A stretch of DNA of 57,259 nt from Acidimicrobiia bacterium (GCA_036271555.1 DATBAK010000048.1:1-57259); one strand, 5' to 3'; shown: positions 16,427 through 25,154, counted from the stretch's first letter. Program-made: numbers and translations. The notes: generated by a model from the sequence alone, not told the origin.

Positions 16427-17598
16427 GCTGGAACCGGGTCGCCGTCGTCGGCGCCGGCCTCATCAAGATGGGCGAGCTGTTCGACCAGAGCTACGAGCAG
16501 ATGGCGGCGGGTGCGTTCTCGGCCGCGGTCGCGAGCGTCGACAAGGGCTTCGAGCCCGAGCTCGTCGAGGCGGCCTTCGTTGCCACGCAGCGGGGAACGC
16601 TGTGGGGACAGGAAGGCATCGGCGGCAACACCGTGCCCACCGCGATCGGCCTCACCGGCATCCCCTGCACGCGCATCGAGAACGCGTGCCCGTCGGGGTC
16701 GGATGCGTTCCGCGTCGGCGCGATGGCGGTCGCGAGCGGCGTGCACGACGTCGTACTCGTGATCGGTGTCGAGAAGATGCGCGACAAGTCGACGGAAGAG
16801 GGGTTGCTGTCGCGCGCCGCGGCCGGTCATCCGATCTTCACGCGCGGCGAGACCGCGCCCGTGTTGTTCGCGCCGTTCGCGACGCGCCACATGGCCGACT
16901 TCGGTACGACGCGCGAGATGCTCGCGTCGGTCGCGGTGAAGAACCACTACAACGGCGCGCGCGATCCGTACGCGCACTTCCAGAACGAGATCACCGTCGA
17001 CGACGTGTTGAAGTCGGTGCCGGTGTGCCATCCGCTGCATCTCCTCGACTGCTGCCCGCAGACCGACGGCGCGGCAGCCGTGTTGCTCGTCAACGCGGAG
17101 CGGGCCGAGGAGTTCACCGAGCGGCCGGTGTGGGTGGCGGGCTTCGGCGTCGCGACCGACCACCCGTACCTGCACGAGAAGTCGTCGTTCACCGAGATCA
17201 AGGCGACCCGGCTCGCGGCCGAGCGCGCCTACGCGATGGCCGGCGTCGGACCTGGCGACATCGACTGCGCCGAAGTGCACGACTGCTTCACGATCACCGA
17301 GATCCTCGACATCGAGGACCTCGGGTTCGTCGAGAAGGGCAAGGGCGGACCCGCGAGCCTCGAGGGCGAGACCGCGCTCGACGGCCGCATCCCCGTCAAC
17401 ACCTCCGGCGGGCTGCTCGCCAAGGGCCACCCGATCGGCGCGACCGGCGTCGCGCAGATCACCGAGTGCTGGTGGCAGCTGCGCGGCGATGCGGGCGAAC
17501 GCCAGATCGAGACCCGCCACGGCTTCGCGCTGCAACACAACGCGGGTGGACGCGGCTCGGGCGTCGCGGTCGTCAACATCCTGACGAACCGGCGGTGA
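16423..17598 (+). CDS. SCP-x-type thiolase / acetyl-CoA acetyltransferase family protein
   Basis: A 391-residue thiolase-superfamily enzyme. The nucleophile is C89 in RIENACPSGSDAF. The C-terminal catalytic region has AEVHDCFTITEI and NTSGGLLAKGHPIGATG (catalytic His). The segment LQHNAGGRGSG has Asn/Gly where degradative thiolases carry the second Cys, typical of the SCP-x/archaeal subgroup. Such enzymes cleave or form beta-ketoacyl-CoA, often with a DUF35 partner; here the partner is fused into the gene upstream. ATG at 16423 overlaps the R2 element; an in-frame extension upstream exists but encodes only the repeat. Confidence 0.88.
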   Translation: MSWNRVAVVGAGLIKMGELFDQSYEQMAAGAFSAAVASVDKGFEPELVEAAFVATQRGTLWGQEGIGGNTVPTAIGLTGIPCTRIENACPSGSDAFRVGAMAVASGVHDVVLVIGVEKMRDKSTEEGLLSRAAAGHPIFTRGETAPVLFAPFATRHMADFGTTREMLASVAVKNHYNGARDPYAHFQNEITVDDVLKSVPVCHPLHLLDCCPQTDGAAAVLLVNAERAEEFTERPVWVAGFGVATDHPYLHEKSSFTEIKATRLAAERAYAMAGVGPGDIDCAEVHDCFTITEILDIEDLGFVEKGKGGPASLEGETALDGRIPVNTSGGLLAKGHPIGATGVAQITECWWQLRGDAGERQIETRHGFALQHNAGGRGSGVAVVNILTNRR

Positions 17599-17602
17599 CG
17601 CG

Positions 17603-18397
17603 ATGATCCGTGTCGACATCGGCGACGACCACGTCGCCCGCATCGTCCTCGACCGGCCCGAGGCGAAGAACGCGCTGACCGCGGAGATGCGCGACGACCT
17701 CGTCACCCACGTGCGTGCCGCGCGTAGCAACCCGAAGGTGCGCGCGCTGCTCGTCACCGGTGTCGGCGACGCGTTCTGCGCGGGCATGGACCTGTCGGCG
17801 TCGACGGTCGCGCAGGCGGGCCGCGACGACTTCGAGGTGCGATCGACGTCGGAGGCGCTGCGCGCGGGCGTGCAGGCCTTCATTCGCGAGCTGTGGGATC
17901 TCGACAAGCCCACGGTCGCGGCCGTGAACGGCGTCGCGGTCGGGCCGGGCGCGCACCTCGCGCTCGCGTGCGACTTCGTGATGGTCACACCCACGACGCG
18001 GTTCCTCTGGTCGTTCCACCGCTGGGGCCTCGTCGCCGACGCGGGCGGCGCGTACCTGTTGCCGCGGCTCGTCGGCCTGCCGCGCGCGAAGGCGATGCTG
18101 CTGCTCGGCGAGGGCGCGATCGGTCAGGCCGCGGTCGACCTCGGGCTCGCGTACTCGTGCGTCGAGGCCGACACGCTCGACGCGGAGTCGACCGCTCTCG
18201 CCGCGAAGCTCGCCGCCGGCCCGACGCGCGCGTTCGGGCTCACCAAGCGGCTGCTGAACGCGAGCTTCGAGACCGACCTCGCGCACTCGCTCGAGCTCGA
18301 GGGTCACTTCCAGGCGCTCGCCACCACGACCGGCGACCTGCGCGAGGGCATGACCGCATTCAAGGAGAAGCGCGACACGCAGTTCACCGGGACCTGA
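17603..18397 (+). CDS. Enoyl-CoA hydratase/isomerase family protein
   Basis: A 264-residue crotonase-fold protein that would hydrate or isomerise a 2-enoyl-CoA in beta-oxidation. Motifs: LDRPEAKNALTAEM at the start, oxyanion-hole segments DAFCAGMDLSAS and VNGVAVGPGAHLALACD, and GLVADAGGAYLLPRLVG, where the second acidic catalytic position is Asp rather than the classical Glu. It follows the thiolase stop by 4 bp, so it belongs to the same operon. R3 palindrome copy 1 lies 17 bp after its stop. Exact substrate unknown. Confidence 0.88.
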   Translation: MIRVDIGDDHVARIVLDRPEAKNALTAEMRDDLVTHVRAARSNPKVRALLVTGVGDAFCAGMDLSASTVAQAGRDDFEVRSTSEALRAGVQAFIRELWDLDKPTVAAVNGVAVGPGAHLALACDFVMVTPTTRFLWSFHRWGLVADAGGAYLLPRLVGLPRAKAMLLLGEGAIGQAAVDLGLAYSCVEADTLDAESTALAAKLAAGPTRAFGLTKRLLNASFETDLAHSLELEGHFQALATTTGDLREGMTAFKEKRDTQFTGT

Positions 18398-18414
18398 GCC
18401 TTCACGCCGGTCCC

Positions 18415-18458
18415 GTGGTACTGCGTTGCCGGCGTATCGCCGGGCAACGCAGTACCAC
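18415..18458. repeat. R3 palindrome, copy 1 (44 bp)
   Basis: Perfect 16-bp arms GTGGTACTGCGTTGCC and GGCAACGCAGTACCAC flank a GGCG-TAT-CGCC core. The same sequence recurs at 34353-34396. It lies between the enoyl-CoA hydratase and SDR genes. It could terminate transcription, although no U-tract follows, or be a REP-like element. Confidence 0.7.
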
Positions 18459-18537
18459 TGAGACCACCGAGACGATTGGCGGGCGCGGAACCGGCTCTGG
18501 TCGAATGCGCGCCGACTTCTGAGCGAAGGGAATCACC

Positions 18538-19458
18538 GTGGGTCTGTTCGACGGCAAGGTCGCGATCGTCACCGGTGCGGGACGCGGCATCGGCCGCGCG
18601 CACGCGCTGCTGTTCGCGCACGAGGGCGCGGCGGTCGTCGCGAACGACCTCGGCGGCGACATCGCCGGTGCCGGTGCCGACGCCACCCCCGCGCAGGAAG
18701 TCGTCGCCGAGATCAACGGCAACGGCGGCCGCGCGATCGTGAACGGCGCGAGCGTCTCCTCGTGGAAGGGCGCGCAGGAGATGATCGAGCAGGCGGTCGA
18801 CACCTTCGGCCGCCTCGACGTCCTCGTGAACAACGCCGGGATCCTGCGCGACAAGATGAGCTTCAACATGGACGAGGCCGAGTGGGACTCGGTCGTCGAC
18901 GTCCACCTCAAGGGCCACTTCGCACCGTCGCGCTTCGCGGCCAGCTACTGGCGCGGCAAGGCGAAGGAATCGGGCGAGCCGCAGAACGCCAAGATCGTGA
19001 ACACCGCGTCGGAGTCCGGGCTCTACGGCAACGCCGGGCAGGCGAACTACGCGGCCGCGAAGGCCGGCATCGCGGCGATGACGATCGTCATGGCGCGTGA
19101 GCTCGAGCGCAGCGGCGTGCGCGTGAACGCGGTCACGCCGACCGCCCGCACGCGTCTCACCGACACGGTCGCGACCGGCGGTTTCATGGACAAGAAGGAA
19201 GGCGAGTTCGACCGCTTCGCCCCCGAGAACATCTCGGCGGTCGTGGCGTGGCTCGCATCCGACCTGTCCGAAGGCGTGACCGGCCAGGTCGTGAAGGTCA
19301 TGGGCGGTCAGGTGCAGCTGCTCACGGGCTGGCGGCCGGTGACGCAGGCGGAGTCGGACAAGGAGTGGACGGTGCAGTCGTTCGGCGCCGCCGCCGAGAG
19401 CCTCTTCGCCAAGACGGGCAAGGGCGTGCCGGTCTTCATGCCGCCGGTCCAGGACTGA
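18538..19458 (+). CDS. SDR-family hydroxyacyl-CoA dehydrogenase-like protein
   Basis: A 306-residue short-chain dehydrogenase of the multifunctional-enzyme/17-beta-HSD4 type. Visible: cofactor loop VTGAGRGIGRAH (residues ~11-22), VVANDLGGDIAGAGAD (an aspartate suggesting NAD preference), LVNNAGILRDKM, catalytic Ser in NTASESGLYG and Tyr-Lys in ANYAAAKAG. It likely oxidises 3-hydroxyacyl-CoA. GTG start. A C-terminal ~50-residue extension (SLFAKTGKGVPVFMPPVQD) is shared with relatives. It is the fourth acyl-CoA gene in this run, though R3 lies before it. Confidence 0.85.
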   Translation: MGLFDGKVAIVTGAGRGIGRAHALLFAHEGAAVVANDLGGDIAGAGADATPAQEVVAEINGNGGRAIVNGASVSSWKGAQEMIEQAVDTFGRLDVLVNNAGILRDKMSFNMDEAEWDSVVDVHLKGHFAPSRFAASYWRGKAKESGEPQNAKIVNTASESGLYGNAGQANYAAAKAGIAAMTIVMARELERSGVRVNAVTPTARTRLTDTVATGGFMDKKEGEFDRFAPENISAVVAWLASDLSEGVTGQVVKVMGGQVQLLTGWRPVTQAESDKEWTVQSFGAAAESLFAKTGKGVPVFMPPVQD

Positions 19459-19477
19459 CCGTCGCTCCTTCGCAGCC

Positions 19478-20137
19478 GTGCCGACGCCGAGCGAGCTCGT
19501 CCGTGACGCCTTCCTCGGTGCCACCGCCGAAGCGCGCGGGCTGATCGCGTCGCGCGCGGTCGCCGCGCAGTGGCGCGAGCCGAGCGCGCTGCCCGAGCTG
19601 ACCATCGGCGCGCTCGCGGGACACCTCGCGCGCGCCGCGTTCGTCGTCGTCTCGTACCTCGACGCGTCACCGGACGCCGATCCCGAGGCCGCGACGACAA
19701 CCGCAGATCAGTACTTCGAAGCCGTGCTCGGTGCCGCGGCCGCAGCGGAGGGCGCGATGGACGCGGGGATCCGCGTGCGCGCCGCGGAAGAAGCGGCCGC
19801 GGGCCGGGACGCGCTCGTCGAACGGGTCGACGGGACACTGCTCGAGCTCGATCGACGCTTCGGCTCGGAGCCCGCGGAGCGCGCGGTGCAGGTCGCGCTC
19901 GACATCGTCATGCCGCTCGACGAGTACCTCGTGACGCGCATGGTCGAGCTCGTCGTGCACTCCGACGATCTCGCGACGAGCGTCGGTCTCGAGACGCCCG
20001 AGTTCGACGCGATGACGATGGCGTGCGTGGTCGGTTGCCTGCTCGCGATGGTGCGCGCACGGCACGGCGACATCGCCGTCGTACGCGGCTTCGCGCGCCG
20101 CGAGCGCGACGTCATCGAGGCGCTGCGCGCCTTCTGA
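19478..20137 (+). CDS. Maleylpyruvate isomerase-family (DinB-like, mycothiol-dependent type) protein
   Basis: A 219-residue helical-bundle protein. The N-terminal region (LPELTIGALAGHLARAAFVVV) has the metal-binding His pattern of the MDMPI/DinB-like superfamily, and a later VELVVHSDDLATSVGL is the second typical segment. Members use mycothiol for isomerisation or conjugation, a thiol restricted to actinobacteria. GTG start, 19 bp after the SDR stop. Its 3' end overlaps the convergent MFS gene by 26 bp. The substrate is unknown. Confidence 0.75.
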   Translation: MPTPSELVRDAFLGATAEARGLIASRAVAAQWREPSALPELTIGALAGHLARAAFVVVSYLDASPDADPEAATTTADQYFEAVLGAAAAAEGAMDAGIRVRAAEEAAAGRDALVERVDGTLLELDRRFGSEPAERAVQVALDIVMPLDEYLVTRMVELVVHSDDLATSVGLETPEFDAMTMACVVGCLLAMVRARHGDIAVVRGFARRERDVIEALRAF

Positions 20138-21302
20138 TCTCGCGTTCCTCCTCCGCACCCGTGTGGTACGCGAGGAGTCCACACACACCGACCGCGATGC
20201 CGAGCGTCGTCCAGAGCGCGGCCGCGCCCCACTGCCCGTACAAGGGCGCGGCGACCGCGGCCGACAGCGCCGCGATCATGAGTCCGGTCGCCTCGTACAG
20301 ACCCTGCCCCGCGGCGACCAGCGCCGGCGGGCTCGACTCCGCGACCGCGGCCTGACCCGCGGTCGTGCCGCCGGCGTCGAACACCGACTGCACGAACCCG
20401 ATGAGCGCGAGCACCATCGGGACCGGCACGAACCCGTACGACACGATGAACGGCACCGTGCACACCGCGCACATCGTGCCGAGCCGCAGCGGCCCGACGC
20501 GATCGGCGAGGCGCCCCGCGACCGGTGACAGGAGCGCGATCGGCGCGGCGAGGATCGTCAGCGAGATCGCGACGAACAGCCGGGTCGCGCCGAGGTCCTC
20601 CAGGAACCGCGCCCACAGGGAGTCGTACACGCCGATCGGGACGTAGAGCGTGACGCCGAGCAGCAGTCCTGCGCGCAATCCCCGGCTGCGCAACAGCGTG
20701 CGCACGACGTGGCGCGGCACGTCGTCGGGGTCGAGCGCGCCGACGTGCATGCGCGATACGGACGGCAACGCGCACGCGAGCAGCGCGGCGAGCAGGAAGA
20801 AGGGCACGCGCAGCCCGAACGCATCGGCGATGACCGCGCCGATCGGCGGCCCGAGCAGGAAGCCGCCGACGGTGAAGCTCGAAAGGCGGCCGAGGGCAGC
20901 ACCGACGTTCTCCGGGTTGCGCTCGATCACGACGCGGCGCGCCGCGGGCACGAAGCAACCTTCGCCGAGGCCGAGCACGATGCGCGCGCCGATGAGCTCG
21001 ATGAGATGATGCGCGATCCCGAGCCAGACGAGTCCGACGACGGACACGACGACGCCCGCGAAGAGCATCAGGCGCCCGTAGCCGCGGTCGGCGTACCGCG
21101 ACAGCACGACCTGGGCGACGAAGCCGGCCAGGAACGATGCGCCGACCGCGGCGCCGAGTCCCCACGCCGGGAAGTGCAGCGCGGTCTGGTAGTCGGGCAG
21201 CAACGCGAAGATCGCGCCGAATCCGACGGTGACCGTCGCGGCGACGACGAGCAACGACAACGGCACGTCGAGCCTGCGCGCCCGGCGACTGGCGAGCTCC
21301 AC
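20112..21302 (-). CDS. Major facilitator superfamily transporter
   Basis: A 396-residue membrane protein with about 12 hydrophobic helices, starting LDVPLSLLVVAATVTVGFGA. The MFS loop between helices 2 and 3 is visible (VVLSRYADRGYGRLMLFAG), as is its counterpart in the second half (SPVAGRLADRVGPLRLG). It is probably a proton-driven exporter; substrate unknown. The GTG at 21302 has GGGGGA 5 nt upstream; a longer reading frame upstream crosses the divergent P450 gene and is rejected. Divergent from the P450. Confidence 0.85.
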   Translation of the reverse strand: MELASRRARRLDVPLSLLVVAATVTVGFGAIFALLPDYQTALHFPAWGLGAAVGASFLAGFVAQVVLSRYADRGYGRLMLFAGVVVSVVGLVWLGIAHHLIELIGARIVLGLGEGCFVPAARRVVIERNPENVGAALGRLSSFTVGGFLLGPPIGAVIADAFGLRVPFFLLAALLACALPSVSRMHVGALDPDDVPRHVVRTLLRSRGLRAGLLLGVTLYVPIGVYDSLWARFLEDLGATRLFVAISLTILAAPIALLSPVAGRLADRVGPLRLGTMCAVCTVPFIVSYGFVPVPMVLALIGFVQSVFDAGGTTAGQAAVAESSPPALVAAGQGLYEATGLMIAALSAAVAAPLYGQWGAAALWTTLGIAVGVCGLLAYHTGAEEEREIRRRAAPR

Positions 21303-21460
21303 CGATCCCCCGATCCGAGGTGGCCACGCTAACCGTTGATGCGCGCCGGACTCGTGCGAAATCGGTGCCGAGCCCACTTTGCGACGCTGAGTGCCCGCTA
21401 CGGATACTGACGGTCGCAAGGTGGAGGGTCGACGTGACCGCCGTCCGCCCTGTGCCCTCA

Positions 21461-21466
21461 TAGGCT
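21461..21466 (+). promoter_or_regulatory. Candidate leaderless -10 box (TAGGCT)
   Basis: TAGGCT ends 7 nt before the ATG of the P450 gene (21474), with no Shine-Dalgarno sequence between. The arrangement matches leaderless promoters at several other genes in the window. Confidence 0.4.
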
Positions 21467-21473
21467 GGCGCGC

Positions 21474-22757
21474 ATGACGGTGACGATCCCGATTCCCAGC
21501 ACCGATCTCGCGCTCGACGACATCCAGCTCGGCGAGCTCGAGCAGTGGATGCGCCCCGACCGCGAGGGCATCTTCGCCAAGCTGCGCGACGAGCGGCCGG
21601 TGTCGTTCCACGCCGAGCCGGTGCCGCCGCCCGACGTGCCCTTCCCACAGGGCCCCGGCTTCTGGGCGCTCACCCGCTACGCCGACGTGATGCAGGCGAG
21701 CCGCGACCCCGAGACATTCCACTCCGCGCCGAGCAGCACCATCGGCGACATCCCACCAGAGATCGCGGAGTGGCTCGGATCCATCATCAACATGGACGCG
21801 CCGCGCCACACGCGCTTGCGCCTCATCGTGAACCGCGGGTTCACGCCGCGCCAGATCGCGAAGATCGAGGCGTCGGTGCGCGAGCAGGCGCGCGACATCG
21901 TCGACCGCGTCGCGCCGCTCGGTGAATGCGACTTCGTGTCGGAGGTCGCGGCCGCGCTGCCGTTGCAGGTCATCTGCGACATGCTCGGCATCCCGCGCCG
22001 CGACCACCAGCGGCTGTTCGAGCTCACGAACGTGATCCTCGGTGTCGGCGATCCGGAGTACGTGCAGACGCTCGAAGGGCTCATGGCCGCGGGCATGGAG
22101 CTGTTCCAGTACGGGCTCGCGCTCGCGGAGCAGCGGCTCGCCGATCCGCGCGACGACATCACGAGCGCGCTGATGCACGCGGAGGTCGCCGACGAGTCGG
22201 GCGACAAGCACCGGCTCACCACGAGCGAGCTCGGCTCGTTCTTCCTGCTGCTCGTCGTCGCCGGCAACGAGACGACGCGCACCGCGATCAGCCACGGTCT
22301 GCTCGAGCTCACGAAGCGTCCGGACCAGCGCCAGATCTGGATGAACGACTTCGAGCGCGTCTCCCCCACCGCGGTCGAGGAGATCGTGCGCTGGGCGACG
22401 CCGGTGATCCACTTCCGCCGGCTCGCGACGCGCGACGTCAACGTCGGTGGGCAGGAGATCAAGGCCGGGCAGAAGGTCGTGCTCTTCTACAACTCCGCGA
22501 ACCGCGACGAGCGCGCCTTCGAGGACCCGTTCCGATTCGACGTCACGCGCACGCCGAACGAGCACGTCGGCTTCGGCGCGGGCGGTCCGCACTTCTGCCT
22601 CGGCGCGAACCTCGCGCGCCGCGAGATCAAGGTGATGTTCGAAGAGCTGTTCCGCCGGCTCCCCGACATCGAGGTGAGCGGCGAGCCCGACCTGCTGCAA
22701 TCCGCCTTCATCCACGGCATCAAGCGCATGCCGTGCACGTTCACGCCCGCGCGCTGA
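21474..22757 (+). CDS. Cytochrome P450 (CYP124/125/142-like monooxygenase)
   Basis: A 427-residue soluble P450. Diagnostic parts: I-helix AGNETT near 263-268, K-helix EEIVR, heme-binding loop FGAGGPHFCLG with the thiolate C375, and substrate-side segment NMDAPRHTRLRLIVNRGF. The overall sequence is like the actinobacterial CYP124/125/142 group that hydroxylates terminal methyls of sterol side chains or branched lipids, but that specificity is inference. Electrons would come from a ferredoxin and reductase not seen here. It is monocistronic, and a perfect palindrome 42 bp after the stop may terminate it. Confidence 0.92.
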   Translation: MTVTIPIPSTDLALDDIQLGELEQWMRPDREGIFAKLRDERPVSFHAEPVPPPDVPFPQGPGFWALTRYADVMQASRDPETFHSAPSSTIGDIPPEIAEWLGSIINMDAPRHTRLRLIVNRGFTPRQIAKIEASVREQARDIVDRVAPLGECDFVSEVAAALPLQVICDMLGIPRRDHQRLFELTNVILGVGDPEYVQTLEGLMAAGMELFQYGLALAEQRLADPRDDITSALMHAEVADESGDKHRLTTSELGSFFLLLVVAGNETTRTAISHGLLELTKRPDQRQIWMNDFERVSPTAVEEIVRWATPVIHFRRLATRDVNVGGQEIKAGQKVVLFYNSANRDERAFEDPFRFDVTRTPNEHVGFGAGGPHFCLGANLARREIKVMFEELFRRLPDIEVSGEPDLLQSAFIHGIKRMPCTFTPAR

Positions 22758-22798
22758 GCTTCGCTGCTTTCATTGTGTGCGCGAGCTGACACCCGTGA

Positions 22799-22814
22799 CG
22801 TCGCCGCGGCGACG
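22799..22814. terminator. Candidate hairpin terminator after the P450 gene
   Basis: CGTCGCCGCGGCGACG is a perfect 16-bp palindrome in the gap between the P450 and the small exported protein. No T-run follows. It could instead be a protein-binding site for the downstream gene. Confidence 0.35.
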
Positions 22815-22874
22815 GTCAGTGGGTCGGCCCCCGTTCATGCTGAGTCGGTCAGGTAGCCGACTGAGGGAGTCCGC

Positions 22875-23315
22875 ATGAACGACCAGCAGACATCGAGGGT
22901 GGGCGCGGCGAAGCGCGGTGTCCTCGACTCCTGGAAACGCAAGACGGGAGCCGCGTTCGCAGCACTGGCGGGATCGATCGCGTTGGTGATCCCGATCACC
23001 GCGCTTCCGGCATCCGCGTCGACGGGCAACGTCTACGTCGTGACCGCGCGCCAGGACGGGTGGTGTCCGGGCAGCGGCAACTACGTGACCTTCGTGAACT
23101 GGGCGACCTTCAGCGGTCCGGTCACGGCGTCGGGTGGTGATGGCGGCGACGACATCGTCTACCCGCGCGTCGCACTCAACACATCGAACACCATCGTGCT
23201 CGCCGTCTCGTGCAAGAAGACCACGCCGATGGGCACGAGCATCGACATCAAGCCCACTCGCACCGGCCTCACGTACTTCGTCAACACGAGCGGTCGGGTC
23301 ACGAAGGTGAAGTAG
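22875..23315 (+). CDS. Small secreted protein of unknown function
   Basis: A 146-residue exported protein. A basic N-terminus (KRGVLDSWKRKTG) is followed by the hydrophobic core AFAALAGSIALVIPITA and a signal-peptidase site ALPASAS|TG. The mature ~98 residues are Thr/Ser/Val-rich, probably beta-sandwich, with two Cys (DGWCPGSG and AVSCKK) that may pair. I recognise no family. GGGAG lies 6 nt upstream of the ATG. Lower G+C than its neighbours, and alone between two genes of other function. Confidence 0.75.
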   Translation: MNDQQTSRVGAAKRGVLDSWKRKTGAAFAALAGSIALVIPITALPASASTGNVYVVTARQDGWCPGSGNYVTFVNWATFSGPVTASGGDGGDDIVYPRVALNTSNTIVLAVSCKKTTPMGTSIDIKPTRTGLTYFVNTSGRVTKVK

Positions 23316-23410
23316 CGAGCCGGTCGGGGTTCCGATCCTCGGTGCTGCGTGACCGCTGTCGCGTGGCGCACCGCAGCAACGAGGACGGTCCCGATCGAAC
23401 ACCGAACCCC

Positions 23411-23416
23411 TACGAT
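23411..23416 (+). promoter_or_regulatory. Candidate leaderless -10 box (TACGAT)
   Basis: TACGAT ends 8 nt before the ATG of the Nudix gene at 23425, with no ribosome-binding site between. An earlier ATG overlaps this box but is out of frame. Confidence 0.35.
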
Positions 23417-23424
23417 GCCGACCC

Positions 23425-23970
23425 ATGGTCAGCGGGCCGGCGGGTGCACTCCGCGAAGCGCTCGGGTCGCACCACGCGCGCGATCCGGTCGAGGCGGTCG
23501 ACGTGGCGCGGCTGCAGGCGTTGATCGAAGGCGGTGACGACGTGTTCGCGCGCACGACCGCGGTGCACGTGACCGGTTCCGCGGTCGTGGTGCATCCGCC
23601 GACGCGACGCGTGCTGCTGCGCTGGCACCCGCGCATGCAGATGTGGATGCAGGTGGGCGGGCATTTCGACCCCGGTGAGCACGACCCGCTCGCGGTCGCG
23701 TTGCGGGAAGCGTGCGAGGAAACCGGACTGACAGATCTGCGGGCGCAGGCGGACGAACCGGTTCAGATCGTGATCGTGCCGGTCCCGGCGAACGACCTCG
23801 AGCCCGCGCACGAGCACGCCGACTTCCGCTACGTCCTCACGACCGAGGATCCCGACGCGATCGTCGCGGAGTCGGAGGACGCGCAGCTGCAGTGGCTCAC
23901 GATCGACGACGCGATCGCGCAGACGACCGAGGCGAACTTGCGCGAGCTCTTGCGGCGCGTCGCGTTCTAG
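23425..23970 (+). CDS. Nudix hydrolase
   Basis: A 181-residue protein with a full Nudix box GHFDPGEHDPLAVALREACEETGL (within residues ~74-97; G-x5-E-x7-REACEETGL), so it likely hydrolyses a nucleoside diphosphate linked to another group using Mg2+. Upstream of the box is MWMQVGG, the usual strand. The C-terminal half has FRYVLTTEDPDAI, where many members confer specificity. The convergent neighbour overlaps its last 4 bp. Substrate not predictable. Confidence 0.88.
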   Translation: MVSGPAGALREALGSHHARDPVEAVDVARLQALIEGGDDVFARTTAVHVTGSAVVVHPPTRRVLLRWHPRMQMWMQVGGHFDPGEHDPLAVALREACEETGLTDLRAQADEPVQIVIVPVPANDLEPAHEHADFRYVLTTEDPDAIVAESEDAQLQWLTIDDAIAQTTEANLRELLRRVAF

Positions 23971-25094
23971 GTTGCGGGCGCGCCGTCGAAGAGATCGGTG
24001 AACCCCGACGGCTCGTGCGGCCCGAGCACGAGCTGTTCGAACACGCCGACGCCGACGCGCTCGCCCATCGTCGCCCGCACGATCTGCTGGATGTGCAGAT
24101 GGAACGGGTCGACGCCCGTCATGTGATCCGCGACCTTCCACCGCTCGGTGTGCACGTCGAGATCACCGTGCCACTGGCCGTGTCCCCACTCGGGGTGCAG
24201 GTAGCCGAGCCCGCGCATGTGGAACGTCGCGAGCGGCTCGAGCTCGACCGAGAGCGCGTCACCGCGCAACGGCTGCAACTGAACAACTGCGTTCCGAGCG
24301 CGACGAGTGCCCGGCTCCCACGCGACCGAGGCGCGCGCCGATTCCATCACCTCCATCGCGACATCGGGTCCGAACACCGGATCGCTCGGCGACGACAGCA
24401 CGGGCATCACGAGCCCTTCGTGGTGCCACTGCCGGCCGTCGCCGTGCTCGTTCGTGTCGAAGTGGACGCAGACGTCGTCGAAGTTGATCGGCGCCCACAG
24501 CCAGAAGAACTGTGGGCCGAACGCCGATGGTCCCGGCGGCGCGGTGCCGACCGGACGGACGCCCCACGAACGATCGCGACACCCGAGCACCGAGTCGGGC
24601 GTGATCTCGTGAACCGCGCCGTCGACCGTCAGCGAGCCCGACCACGCGCCCCACTGCGTGAGTCGCGTGTAGTCGAACACCGCGGTCGCCTCGTTGAACA
24701 GCGTGAAACGCGGCTCCTCGACGACGGGCGAGCGCGCGCCGAACACGAGGTCGGCCTCGATCCCGGAGTCGTTCGGCTCGACACGCACGCGCATCCGCCG
24801 GAACGGTTCCTCGATCGTGATCGAGATCGGACCGACGCGCGTCTCGGTCGGGTCGAGCGGCGCGCGCCGCGACGCGATGACGCTGATCTCCTCGCCGTCG
24901 TGCAACACCGCGAACGCGGCGTCCATCACTTTCCGGTTCGGATACAAGCCCAACGCGGCCCCGAAGTAGAGCGACCCGTCGCGCGTGTAGCCGTTGAAAA
25001 AGTAGCGGTCGTAGTGGTTCAGGCTGCTCTGCGCGGTGTGGGCGACCGGCTCGGACGTCTGGTGCAGCGGATAGTCGTCGAACGGCGTCAGCAC
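23967..25094 (-). CDS. Conserved protein, possibly lipocalin-like (CrtC/AttH type)
   Basis: A 375-residue protein without signal peptide. Its composition is beta-rich with many Trp/Tyr/Phe (YDRYFFNGYTRDGSLYFG; QFFWLWAPINFDDVCVHFD; GYLHPEWGHGQWHGDLDVH). The two-part pattern recalls the duplicated lipocalin-like folds of CrtC/AttH proteins and proteins found beside lipid and steroid gene clusters; this is a resemblance only. Starts GTG at 25094 with a TAGGCT box 6 nt upstream, i.e. probably leaderless. Divergent from the acyl-CoA dehydrogenase operon, with operator copy A between them. Confidence 0.7.
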   Translation of the reverse strand: MLTPFDDYPLHQTSEPVAHTAQSSLNHYDRYFFNGYTRDGSLYFGAALGLYPNRKVMDAAFAVLHDGEEISVIASRRAPLDPTETRVGPISITIEEPFRRMRVRVEPNDSGIEADLVFGARSPVVEEPRFTLFNEATAVFDYTRLTQWGAWSGSLTVDGAVHEITPDSVLGCRDRSWGVRPVGTAPPGPSAFGPQFFWLWAPINFDDVCVHFDTNEHGDGRQWHHEGLVMPVLSSPSDPVFGPDVAMEVMESARASVAWEPGTRRARNAVVQLQPLRGDALSVELEPLATFHMRGLGYLHPEWGHGQWHGDLDVHTERWKVADHMTGVDPFHLHIQQIVRATMGERVGVGVFEQLVLGPHEPSGFTDLFDGAPAT

Positions 25095-25100
25095 AGCGCG

Positions 25101-25106
25101 AGCCTA
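25101..25106 (-). promoter_or_regulatory. Candidate leaderless -10 box (TAGGCT)
   Basis: On the minus strand TAGGCT ends 6 nt before the GTG at 25094. It is identical in sequence to the box before the P450 gene. Confidence 0.4.
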
Positions 25107-25154
25107 CGAGCACCCAAATGGCCGCGCGCCGAGCACCGCCGGTAGGGTCGGAGG

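Noticed and set aside
14314-16466. Large minus-strand frame opposite the DUF35 fusion gene (14397-16466)
   Set aside because: Low-complexity Arg/Gly/Ala product; the plus strand has a zinc ribbon and thiolase-like fold.
21303-22715. Upstream extension of the MFS transporter frame to 22715
   Set aside because: It lies antisense to the P450 gene; a GTG at 21302 with a good ribosome-binding site gives the normal MFS length.
23410-24141. Minus-strand frame through the Nudix gene
   Set aside because: No motifs; the plus strand has a complete Nudix box.
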